A stretch of 12,395 nt of DNA from Rubritepida sp. (lineage in GTDB: Bacteria > Pseudomonadota > Alphaproteobacteria > Acetobacterales > Acetobacteraceae). The stretch lies in the NCBI GenBank assembly GCA_007129145.1, contig SKWC01000466.1, forward strand, positions 1-12,395. Direction: 5' to 3'. The translations under genes and the position numbers were made by a program. Positions 1 to 6,813 of this stretch are shown here, piece after piece (position 1 is the first letter of the stretch; each line of letters opens with the position of its first letter). The notes under the pieces were generated by a model, which ran no database searches, had not been told where the DNA came from, and worked only from the letters and a program-made list of their open reading frames with translations.

Positions 1-1
1 C

Positions 2-295
2 GACAGTCTGCGCGCCGCGCCGCCCGCGGCGCTGGCCGGGCGGATGGAGGTGCGCGGCCTTGGCCTGCTGGCCGGCCTGCCCTGGCGGGAAGCGTCGCTG
101 GCCCTCGCCGTGGAACTGGTCCCGCCGGCCGATGTGCCTCGCCTGCCGCGCCCCGCCGCATGGTCGGCGCTGGGCATCGAATTGCCGCTGATCCGTATCG
201 ATGGCCGGGCGACCTCGGCGCCGGATGTGCTGATCCAGGCCGTGGCGGTGCTGGATGGCCGCCTCAGCCTCGATGCCGGGGCCTTCGCGGCATGA
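2..295 (+). CDS. hprK: HPr kinase/phosphorylase, C-terminal part (5' truncated by window)
   Basis: The reading frame is open from base 2 to a TGA at 293-295, giving about 97 residues; the start and the P-loop lie outside the window. HprK phosphorylates HPr on a regulatory serine and also removes that phosphate. The visible part carries the MEVRGLGLL segment (from base 44), which matches the conserved RGxG signature after the P-loop in HprK. A hydrophobic C-terminal stretch and the PLIRIDGR segment follow, as in the short alphaproteobacterial HprK that lacks the N-terminal domain. Its stop overlaps the rapZ start as ATGA, so the two are translationally coupled. The downstream ptsH encodes its expected substrate, which supports the call. 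Confidence rests on the signature plus context, since the ATP-binding loop is not visible. Confidence 0.85.
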   Translation, partial: DSLRAAPPAALAGRMEVRGLGLLAGLPWREASLALAVELVPPADVPRLPRPAAWSALGIELPLIRIDGRATSAPDVLIQAVAVLDGRLSLDAGAFAA

Positions 296-1299
296 CGCCC
301 GACGAAGCCCCGCAACCGCGCCGCGTCATCCTGGTCACCGGCCTTTCGGGCGCGGGCAAGGCCTCGATCCTGAAGGTGCTGGAGGACCTCGGCTATGAGA
401 CGGTGGACAATCCGCCGCTCGGCCTGCTGCCGGCGCTGGTGCATGAGGGGCGGCTGCCGCTCGCGGTGGGGGTGGATGTGCGCAGCCGCGGCTTCGACGC
501 GCTGCGCGCGCTGGAGATCCTGACGGGGCTGCGCGCGGCGCCCGGGCTGAACCTCAGCCTCGTCTTCGCGACCGCCGAAGCGGCGGTGCTGCTGCGCCGC
601 TACACCGAGACGCGCCGCCGTCACCCGATGGCGCCCGGCGGCCCGCTCGGGACGCGGGTGCAGGACGGCATCGCGCGCGAGGCGGCCGAACTCGCCCCCC
701 TGCGCGAGGCGGCCGATCTGGTGGTGGACACCTCCACCCTGCCCCTGCCCGCGCTGCGCCGCATGATCGAGGCGCGCTTCGCGGTCGCGGGCATGCCGGG
801 GATGAATGTGCTGGTGCAGTCCTTCGCCTTCCCGCGCGGCCTGCCCTCCGAGGCCGATCTGGTCTTCGACCTGCGCTTCCTGCACAACCCACATTACGAT
901 CCGGCACTGCGGCCGCTGACGGGGCGCGACGCCGCGGTGGCCGGCCACATCCAGGCCGATCCCGGCTTCGCCCCCTTCTGGGCGAGCCTGACGGGCATGC
1001 TCGATCCGCTGCTGCCGCGCTTCGTGGCCGAGGGCAAGAAATACCTCACCATCGCGCTCGGCTGCACGGGCGGGCGGCATCGGTCGGTCATGACGGCCGA
1101 GCTCCTGGCAGCACATCTCGCTGCGCAGGGCTGGCCCGTGCATCTGGCGCATCGCGAATTGGGAGGGGATCATGCTAAAAGCCTCATGGTGGATGCGCCG
1201 GACGCGCCACCCTCCCCTGGGCCGCAGCACGAAGCGCGCCGCCCCGAACCGATGACAGTCCAGAGCCCCATGGCCGCCTCCACCACAGCCCGCCGATGA
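292..1299 (+). CDS. rapZ: RapZ-family nucleotide-binding protein (RNase adapter / YvcJ-like)
   Basis: The product has 335 residues and starts at the ATG that overlaps the hprK stop. The N-terminal P-loop domain shows GLSGAGKAS at residues 17-25 and a Walker-B-like VDVRSR near residue 61. The C-terminal domain shows FLHNPHYDPALRPLTG (196-211) and GCTGGRHRS (257-265), both hallmarks of RapZ. In E. coli RapZ binds the sRNA GlmZ and presents it to RNase E, and it senses GlcN6P; in Alphaproteobacteria the role is less clear. Two oddities stand out. Residue 24, just after the P-loop lysine, is Ala instead of Ser/Thr. The usual end near HREL (287-290) is followed by about 45 extra residues rich in Pro, Ala and Arg. 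The gene overlaps the EIIA start as ATGA. Its place between hprK and EIIA is typical of this class. Confidence 0.93.
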   Translation: MTPDEAPQPRRVILVTGLSGAGKASILKVLEDLGYETVDNPPLGLLPALVHEGRLPLAVGVDVRSRGFDALRALEILTGLRAAPGLNLSLVFATAEAAVLLRRYTETRRRHPMAPGGPLGTRVQDGIAREAAELAPLREAADLVVDTSTLPLPALRRMIEARFAVAGMPGMNVLVQSFAFPRGLPSEADLVFDLRFLHNPHYDPALRPLTGRDAAVAGHIQADPGFAPFWASLTGMLDPLLPRFVAEGKKYLTIALGCTGGRHRSVMTAELLAAHLAAQGWPVHLAHRELGGDHAKSLMVDAPDAPPSPGPQHEARRPEPMTVQSPMAASTTARR

Positions 1300-1739
1300 T
1301 CGGGCTCGTCCTTGTCACCCATGGCCGCCTCGCGCTCGAACTGCGCCATGCGATGGAGCATGTCGTGGGGCCGCAGCCCGCGGTGGCCACGGTCTGCATC
1401 GGCCCCGATGACGACATGGAGGGCCGCCGCGCCGACATCCGCGCCCGCATGGCCGAGGTGGATCAGGGCGATGGCGTGGTGCTGCTGACCGACATCGCCG
1501 GCGGCACCCCATCCAACCTCGCCCTCTCCCTGGCCGACCGCGAGACGGTGGAGGTCATCGCCGGCGTCAACCTGCCGCTGCTGGTCAAGCTGGCCAAGGT
1601 GCGCGGCAGCGAGCGCCTGCCCGATGCGGTGCAGCACGCGACCAGCGCAGGGCGGAAATACATCGCCAGCCAGGCCGATCTGGTGGGCGTGACCGACCCC
1701 GCCCATATTCGCGCCAATGGAAGGACCAACGGGGCATGA
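1296..1739 (+). CDS. PTS EIIA component, mannose/fructose family
   Basis: The product has 147 residues and is a stand-alone EIIA of the mannose class. His9 in the opening MIGLVLVTHG is the expected phosphorylation site, and DIAGGTPSN (66-74) is the family's conserved loop. Such EIIA proteins accept phosphate from HPr. No EIIB, EIIC or EIID lies nearby, so a regulatory output is more likely than sugar uptake. The start overlaps the rapZ stop (ATGA) and its own stop overlaps the next start (ATGA). The last 20 residues or so are poorly conserved in appearance. The family is clear; the physiological target is not shown by the sequence. Confidence 0.92.
   Translation: MIGLVLVTHGRLALELRHAMEHVVGPQPAVATVCIGPDDDMEGRRADIRARMAEVDQGDGVVLLTDIAGGTPSNLALSLADRETVEVIAGVNLPLLVKLAKVRGSERLPDAVQHATSAGRKYIASQADLVGVTDPAHIRANGRTNGA
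1719..1725 (+). promoter_or_regulatory. Ribosome-binding site supporting the long ptsH start
   Basis: GGAAGGA lies 10 nt ahead of the ATG at 1736, inside the EIIA coding sequence. It is the main sequence argument for the extended HPr start over the internal Met codon at 1835. Confidence 0.5.
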
Positions 1740-2104
1740 ATGAATGGCCATCCGATGAGCCGGGCGCGCCCTATCTTGCTTCCGCCGCCCAGCCTCCGCC
1801 CGAGCCGGAATGCCCGCAGGGCGGCGGCGATGGCATGGTGCTGCGCCGCACCCTGACCATCCCGAACAGCCGCGGCCTGCATGCGCGCGCCGCCGCGAAG
1901 CTGGTCGCGCTGGCCGAGCGTTTCTCCGCCTGCCTCACCATCGCGCGCGCCGGGCAATCGGTGCCCGCTTGCTCCATCATGGGGCTGATGATGCTGGGCG
2001 CCGGCCAGGGCAGCGAAATCACCATCGAGGCCGAGGGTTGGGACGCGCGCGAGGCGCTGGATGCGGTGGCGGGCCTCGTCGAGGCCGGCTTCCATGAAGA
2101 CTGA
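1736..2104 (+). CDS. ptsH: Phosphocarrier protein HPr (with N-terminal extension)
   Basis: The product has 122 residues if started at the ATG overlapping the EIIA stop. NSRGLHARAAAKLV carries His49, the EI-dependent phosphorylation site. ACSIMGLMMLGAGQGSEI carries Ser80, the HprK site, so both regulatory residues are present. Counted from the internal Met34 (base 1835) these become His16 and Ser47, close to the classic His15/Ser46, and the protein would be a normal 89 residues. The upstream start was chosen because it has a fair ribosome-binding site (GGAAGGA, 1719-1725) and keeps the operon's ATGA coupling, whereas Met34 has only a weak AGGG 13 nt upstream. The extra 33 residues are Pro-rich, probably disordered, and may not be made. 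HPr passes phosphate from EI to EIIA. Confidence 0.92.
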   Translation: MNEWPSDEPGAPYLASAAQPPPEPECPQGGGDGMVLRRTLTIPNSRGLHARAAAKLVALAERFSACLTIARAGQSVPACSIMGLMMLGAGQGSEITIEAEGWDAREALDAVAGLVEAGFHED

Positions 2105-3917
2105 GGCCGCGAAGACTGAGGCCGGCACGGCCGAGAACCCGCCGCCCAAGCCGCCCGAGGAGGTCCGCCTGGGCGGCCTCGGTGTCTCGGGAGGCTTCGC
2201 CATCGGCCAAGTCTATGACACCTCCGAGGAGGTGGTGGAGATCGCGCACCGCGCCATCGCTGCCGAGGAGGTGGAGGCCGAGCGCGCCCGCCTGCAGGAC
2301 GCCGTGCTGCTGTCCCGCCGCCAGGTCGCCAAGCTGCGCGCCCGTCTCGGCGCCCTGCCCGAGGAAGCGGAGGAGGAACTCGGCCCGCTGCTGGACGCCT
2401 ATGCCCAGATGCTGGGCAATTCGCGGCTGCTGCGCGGGGCGCGCAAGCGCATCGGCGAGGAGATGCTTGCCGCCGAGACCGCCGTGCAGGAGGAAGCGGA
2501 GGCCATCGCCGCCGCCATCATGGCGGTGAAGGGCGACGACAAGGCCGGGCTGGCGCGCCGCGCGGCCGAGGTGCGCGAGATCGCGCGCAGGCTGGTGCGC
2601 AACCTGACCGCCACCCCCTTCCGCAGCCTGCGCAACGTGCCCCAGGGCGCCATACTGGTGGCCGAGACGCTGACCCCGGCCGATGCCGCCACGCTGGAGC
2701 CGGGACGCGTCGCCGCCGTCTGCACCGAGGAGGGCGGGGCCGACGGCCACACCGCCATCCTGCTGCGCGCGCTGGGCATCCCCGCCGTGATGGGCTGCCA
2801 TGGCCTGACCGGTGCGGCCGCGCGCGGCGACCAGGCGGTGGTGGACGGGACCGCGGGCAGCATCACCCTCTTCCCCTCGGCCGAGACCATCGCCGCCGCG
2901 CGCGATGGCCTGGCCGCCCAGGCGCGCGAGCGCACCCGGCTGAACAAGCTGCGCCGCCTGCCCGCCCAGACCACCGACGGCGAGTTGGTGGAGCTGCAGG
3001 CGAATCTGGAAATCCCGGCCGAGCTGCCCGTGCTGGAGCAGGCGGGGGCGCAGGGCATCGGCCTACTGCGCACTGAGTTCCTGTTCATGAACCGCCAGGA
3101 GCTGCCGGACGAGGAAACCCAGGTCGAGGCCTATCGCGCGATCATCGAGACGATGGGCGAGCATCCGGTCACCATCCGCGTGCTGGACTGGGGCGGCGAG
3201 AAGGACATGGAGGCGCTGGGCGAGGCCGTGCCGCTGGCGCCCGGCCCCAACCCCGCCCTGGGCCTGCGCGGCATCCGGCTGCTGCTGAAGCGCACCGAGC
3301 TGCTGGAGACGCAATTCGCCGCCATCCTGCGCGTCGCCCATGCCGGCGACGTGCGCATCCTGCTGCCCATGGTGACGGTGCCCGCCGAGGTCGCCCAGGC
3401 GCGCGACATCTACGAGAAGGTGGCGCGGCGTTTGCGCCGGCGCGGCGAGACCCTGCCCGACAAGCTGCCGCCGCTGGGCGCGATGATCGAGACTCCGGGT
3501 GCGGCGCTGGCCGCCGATGCCATCGCGCTGGAGGCGGATTTCTTCGCCATCGGCACCAATGACCTGGCCATGTACACGCTGGCGGTGGACCGCAGCGAGA
3601 CGGATGTGGCGCATCTCTATGACCCGCTGCACCCCGCCGTGCTGCGGCTGATGCAATTCGCCATCGAGGCGGCGCTGAGGCTGCGCATGCCCGTCTCGGT
3701 CTGCGGCGAGATGGCCGGCAACCCGGCCTTTGTGCCGCTGCTGCTCGGGCTCGGACTGCGTTCACTGTCCATAAACGCCAGCGCCATCCCTCGGGTGAAG
3801 CAGGCGTTGCGCGGCCTCGACATCGATGATTGCGCGCGCCTCGCGCGGCGCGTGATGGAACAGAGCGATCCGGCCCAGATCCACGAGTTGGTGAATGGCT
3901 TCGGCGCGCCCGGCTGA
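2094..3917 (+). CDS. ptsI: PTS Enzyme I (phosphoenolpyruvate-protein phosphotransferase)
   Basis: The product has 607 residues, slightly longer than the usual 570-580 because of a Lys/Glu/Pro-rich N-terminus. EI takes phosphate from PEP onto a histidine and hands it to HPr. The N-terminal HPr-binding helical region spans about residues 25-180. The phospho-histidine domain has EGGADGHTAI with His219. The PEP-binding barrel shows GIGLLRTEFLF (321-331), NPALGLRGIRL (386-396), the ETPGAAL segment near 466, FFAIGTND (483-490) and VCGEMAG with Cys537. The flanks differ from textbook EI: ADGH instead of TSH before His219, and LDWGGEKD (364-371) where LDIGGDK is common. The start at 2094 overlaps ptsH by 11 nt with GAGG upstream; an ATG at 2061 lies deeper inside ptsH and is less likely. 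It lacks the GAF domain of PtsP, so it is the canonical EI type. Confidence 0.95.
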   Translation: MKTEAAKTEAGTAENPPPKPPEEVRLGGLGVSGGFAIGQVYDTSEEVVEIAHRAIAAEEVEAERARLQDAVLLSRRQVAKLRARLGALPEEAEEELGPLLDAYAQMLGNSRLLRGARKRIGEEMLAAETAVQEEAEAIAAAIMAVKGDDKAGLARRAAEVREIARRLVRNLTATPFRSLRNVPQGAILVAETLTPADAATLEPGRVAAVCTEEGGADGHTAILLRALGIPAVMGCHGLTGAAARGDQAVVDGTAGSITLFPSAETIAAARDGLAAQARERTRLNKLRRLPAQTTDGELVELQANLEIPAELPVLEQAGAQGIGLLRTEFLFMNRQELPDEETQVEAYRAIIETMGEHPVTIRVLDWGGEKDMEALGEAVPLAPGPNPALGLRGIRLLLKRTELLETQFAAILRVAHAGDVRILLPMVTVPAEVAQARDIYEKVARRLRRRGETLPDKLPPLGAMIETPGAALAADAIALEADFFAIGTNDLAMYTLAVDRSETDVAHLYDPLHPAVLRLMQFAIEAALRLRMPVSVCGEMAGNPAFVPLLLGLGLRSLSINASAIPRVKQALRGLDIDDCARLARRVMEQSDPAQIHELVNGFGAPG

Positions 3918-3920
3918 GGG

Positions 3921-5081
3921 CTACAGGGACGCCAGCTTGCGCTCCACCACCGCCGCCAGGACCCCCGCGCCATAGGGGATGGCGGCGTCGTTGAAGTCGA
4001 AATGCGGGTTGTGGACCTCCGCACCCGCGCCATTGCCGGTCACGATATAGGCGCCCGGGCAGCGTTCCAGCATGTAGGCGAAATCCTCGCCGCCCATCAC
4101 GGCGGGGAAGTCGCGGCGCACCGCGCCCTCGCCGGCCAGGCCGGCCGCGGCATCGGCGAAGGCCACCGTCTCCATCGCATCGTTCAGCAGCGGCGTCGTG
4201 ATCTCGCGGAAATCGAGGGTCGCGCCGCCGCCCATGCCCGCGGCCACCCCCTCGGCGATGGCGCGCATGCGGTCCTCGATGGCGCGCATGGTGGCGCCGC
4301 TGAAGGCGCGCACCGTGCCGCCCAGGCGCACCTCGTCGGGGATGACGTTGTAGGCTTGGCCCGCGTCGAAGCGCGTCACGCTCAGCACCGCGCGCTCGGC
4401 CGAGGGGATGTTGCGCGCCACCACCGTCTGCAGCGCCTGCACGATGGCCGCCCCCATCACCACGGGATCGAGCGCGGATTCCGGCCGCGCGCCATGCCCG
4501 CCACGGCCCTGCACGCGGATGTCGAAGAAGGCGACGCCGGCCATCATGGCACCCGGGCGGATGCCGTATTCGCCCACCGGCAGGCCCGGGCGGTTGTGGA
4601 TGCCGAAGACGGCGGCGCAGGGGAAGCGCTGGAACAGCCCGTCCTCCAGCATGGCCAGCGCGCCGCCCGCGCCCTCCTCGCCGGGCTGGAAGATCAGGTT
4701 CACGGTGCCGCTGAAGCGCCGCGTGGTGGCCAGGTATTTCGCCGCCCCCAGCAGCATCGCGGTGTGGCCGTCATGGCCGCAGGCGTGCATCCGGCCGGGG
4801 ATGGTGCTGGCGTGGGCAACCTCATTCGCCTCATGCAGCGGCAGCGCGTCCATATCGGCGCGCAGCCCGATGGCCGGACCGTTGCCCGCGCGGATCACGC
4901 CGACCACGCCATGCCCGCCCACCCCCTCATGCACCTCGATCCCCCAGCCGCGCAGGCGCTCGGCCACCAGGGCGGCGGTGCGCGGCACATCCAGGCCGAG
5001 CTCGGGGTGGGCGTGGATGTCCCGGCGGATGGCGGTGAACTCATCCTGCCAGGCGCGGATGGCTTCGAGGGGCGTGGTCAT
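3921..5081 (-). CDS. M20-family amidohydrolase (hippurate hydrolase / N-acyl-amino-acid amidohydrolase type)
   Basis: The product has 386 residues and is full length for the M20D branch of metal-dependent amidohydrolases that cut N-acyl, N-carbamoyl or peptide-like amide bonds. Visible features are RADMDALPL (74-82), HACGHDGHT (99-107) with metal ligands Cys101 and His103, QPGEEGAG (132-139) with the catalytic/metal Glu pair 135/136, His162, MGGEDF (329-334) and HNPHFDFND (357-365) with His360. The lid-domain GGHGARPE segment (194-201) is present. No signal peptide is seen, so it is cytoplasmic. The ATG at 5081 has GGAG at 5092-5095 upstream and lies 7 nt after the flavoprotein stop, so it is the last gene of the minus-strand operon. 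Longer upstream starts would run into the flavoprotein gene. The substrate is unknown; the context suggests it frees an acid used by the operon, which is inference. Confidence 0.9.
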   Translation of the reverse strand: MTTPLEAIRAWQDEFTAIRRDIHAHPELGLDVPRTAALVAERLRGWGIEVHEGVGGHGVVGVIRAGNGPAIGLRADMDALPLHEANEVAHASTIPGRMHACGHDGHTAMLLGAAKYLATTRRFSGTVNLIFQPGEEGAGGALAMLEDGLFQRFPCAAVFGIHNRPGLPVGEYGIRPGAMMAGVAFFDIRVQGRGGHGARPESALDPVVMGAAIVQALQTVVARNIPSAERAVLSVTRFDAGQAYNVIPDEVRLGGTVRAFSGATMRAIEDRMRAIAEGVAAGMGGGATLDFREITTPLLNDAMETVAFADAAAGLAGEGAVRRDFPAVMGGEDFAYMLERCPGAYIVTGNGAGAEVHNPHFDFNDAAIPYGAGVLAAVVERKLASL

Positions 5082-5088
5082 GGGGGGC

Positions 5089-6813
5089 TCACTCCGCGGC
5101 CGCGGCCAGCAGGCTTTCGCCCGGCCGGAGGCGGCTGAAGGCGACATCGCGCCAGGACAGGCGCAGCGCGCCGCCCTCCAGCGTCGCGACGGTGAAAGCG
5201 AGCCCCTCCGCGTCGGCGCGGGTATGCGGGAAATCCTCGCGCCAATGGGCGCCGCGGCTTTCCTCGCGCGCGGCGGCGGCGGCGGTGATGGCGCGGCTGA
5301 CCAGGATCAGGCTGTCCAGGTTCAGCCAATCCGCCCAGGAGAGGTTGAAGCCGCGCGCCCCATCCGCGACACCGGTGGCGTGGAGTTCGGCCCGCAGCGC
5401 ATCAAGGCCGGCTTCGGCCTCGGCCAGCCCCGCCGCGTCGCGCAGGATGCCGGCCTTGTCCCACATGAGATGCGCAAGCCGGTCGCGGATGGACCCCAGC
5501 GGGGCGGGCTTGCGGGCGAAGGGGGCCTCGGCCGCGGCGATGGCGGCGTCCAGCGCGGCGGCATCGGGCGGGGCGATCTCGCCCTCGCGCGGGACCCAGG
5601 CCGCCATGGCATCGCCCGCGATGCCGCCGAAGACGGTGGAATTGGCCACGCCATTGCCGCCCAGGCGGTTCGCGCCATGCACGCCGCCCGTGTCCTCGCC
5701 GGCGGCGAACAGGCCGGGCAGATCCGTGCCGCCGTCGGGGCGGAACACGAGGCCGCCCATCATGTAATGCGCGGTGGGCACCACCGGCACGCGGTCGCCG
5801 GCCAGGTCGAAGCCCATGTCGGCGCAGCGCTCGACCATGCCCTTGAACATCCTGGCCACCTTGTCGGGGCCGAGGTGCTTCATCTCCAGCCACAGCCCGC
5901 CGGCCTCGTTCACCCGGCCCGCCTGGATCTCGCGCTCCATGGAGCGCGAGACGATGTCGCGCGTCGCGCGCTCGCCCCGCGGGTCGTAGTTGTGCATGAA
6001 GCGCTGGCCGTTGCCGTCCAGCAGATAGCCGCCGGCACCGCGCAGCCCCTCCTCGATGATGGTGCCGGTCATGCGCGTGCCAGGGCCCGCCAGCACGCCG
6101 GTGGGGTGGAACTGCACCATCTCCATGTCGCGCAGGGGCAGGCCCGCGCGCAGCGCCATCGCCATGCCGTCGCAGGATTTGTCGCCGGACGGCGTGTGGT
6201 ACTTGTACATGGTCGGGCCGCCGCCCGTGCCCAGCAGCACCGCCTTGGCCTGGACGAAGACGAACCCGCCGCGGCGGATGTCCAGCATCAGCACGCCCGC
6301 GAGGCGCGACCCATCCGCGCTGGGGATGAGGGCGAGCGCGCGGTGCTCCTCCAGCCGCTCGATGCCCCGCGCCCAGACCTGCTCGGCCAGACGGTTGATG
6401 ATCTCGATGCCGGTGAGGTCGCCCTTGTGGACGGTGCGGTCGAAGGTCTGCCCGGCGAAGGCCTTCTGGTGGATGGTGCCGTCCGGGTTGCGGTCGAAGA
6501 AGCAGCCCCAGCGGTTCTCCAACTCGCGGATGCGGCGCTGCGCCACCGTCACCAGGGTCCAGGCGAGGTCCTGGTCGTTCAGCCACTTCCCGCCGTCGAG
6601 CGTGTCCATGAAGTGGCGCTCGGCTGAGTCGCCCGCGGCGAGGGCCACGTTGTAGCCGCCCTGCACCATGCGGGTGCAGCCGGATTTGCCGAGCAGGCCC
6701 TTCACCGCGACCGTGACCTGGAGGTCCGGGTTGGCGGATTTGGCGTGGAGTGCCGCCAGCAGCCCGGCGCCGCCGGAGCCGAGGATCAGGATGTCGGTGC
6801 TGAGGCGTTCCAT
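5089..6813 (-). CDS. Succinate dehydrogenase/fumarate reductase-type flavoprotein subunit (SdhA/FrdA family, atypical)
   Basis: The product has 574 residues. It should oxidise a succinate-like acid, or reduce a fumarate-like one, on FAD and exchange electrons with the SdhB-type protein encoded upstream. The N-terminal dinucleotide fold is ILGSGGAGLLAALHA (10-24). Substrate residues known from SdhA/FrdA are present: FHPTG with His236, TRDIVSRS with Arg285, PTAHYMMGG with His349 and GANRLGGN with Arg383. The loop that carries the covalent-FAD histidine in SdhA (SHTVSAQGG) reads SGCTRMVQGG here, with Cys46 in that place, so FAD is probably bound without a covalent link. The C-terminal ESRGAHWREDFP matches the family, but the tail is shorter than in SdhA. 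The ATG at 6813 shares its A with the hydratase beta stop (TGATG). A GTG lies one codon earlier. Confidence 0.9.
   Translation of the reverse strand: MERLSTDILILGSGGAGLLAALHAKSANPDLQVTVAVKGLLGKSGCTRMVQGGYNVALAAGDSAERHFMDTLDGGKWLNDQDLAWTLVTVAQRRIRELENRWGCFFDRNPDGTIHQKAFAGQTFDRTVHKGDLTGIEIINRLAEQVWARGIERLEEHRALALIPSADGSRLAGVLMLDIRRGGFVFVQAKAVLLGTGGGPTMYKYHTPSGDKSCDGMAMALRAGLPLRDMEMVQFHPTGVLAGPGTRMTGTIIEEGLRGAGGYLLDGNGQRFMHNYDPRGERATRDIVSRSMEREIQAGRVNEAGGLWLEMKHLGPDKVARMFKGMVERCADMGFDLAGDRVPVVPTAHYMMGGLVFRPDGGTDLPGLFAAGEDTGGVHGANRLGGNGVANSTVFGGIAGDAMAAWVPREGEIAPPDAAALDAAIAAAEAPFARKPAPLGSIRDRLAHLMWDKAGILRDAAGLAEAEAGLDALRAELHATGVADGARGFNLSWADWLNLDSLILVSRAITAAAAAREESRGAHWREDFPHTRADAEGLAFTVATLEGGALRLSWRDVAFSRLRPGESLLAAAAE

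Noticed and set aside
3908..3921. Small hairpin GCCC-GGCTGA-GGGC over the convergent stops as a terminator
   Set aside because: The stem is only 4 bp with no T-tract on either side, so it is too weak to call.
5262..5290. GC-rich GGCGGCGGC-type run as a simple repeat
   Set aside because: It encodes an Ala-rich helix of the flavoprotein and reflects codon use rather than a repeat element.
4408..6627. A 739-codon open frame on the plus strand opposite the amidohydrolase and flavoprotein
   Set aside because: It mirrors two clearly conserved minus-strand genes, has His/Arg/Ala/Gly-rich low-complexity composition and no recognisable motif. Long antisense frames are common at this GC content.
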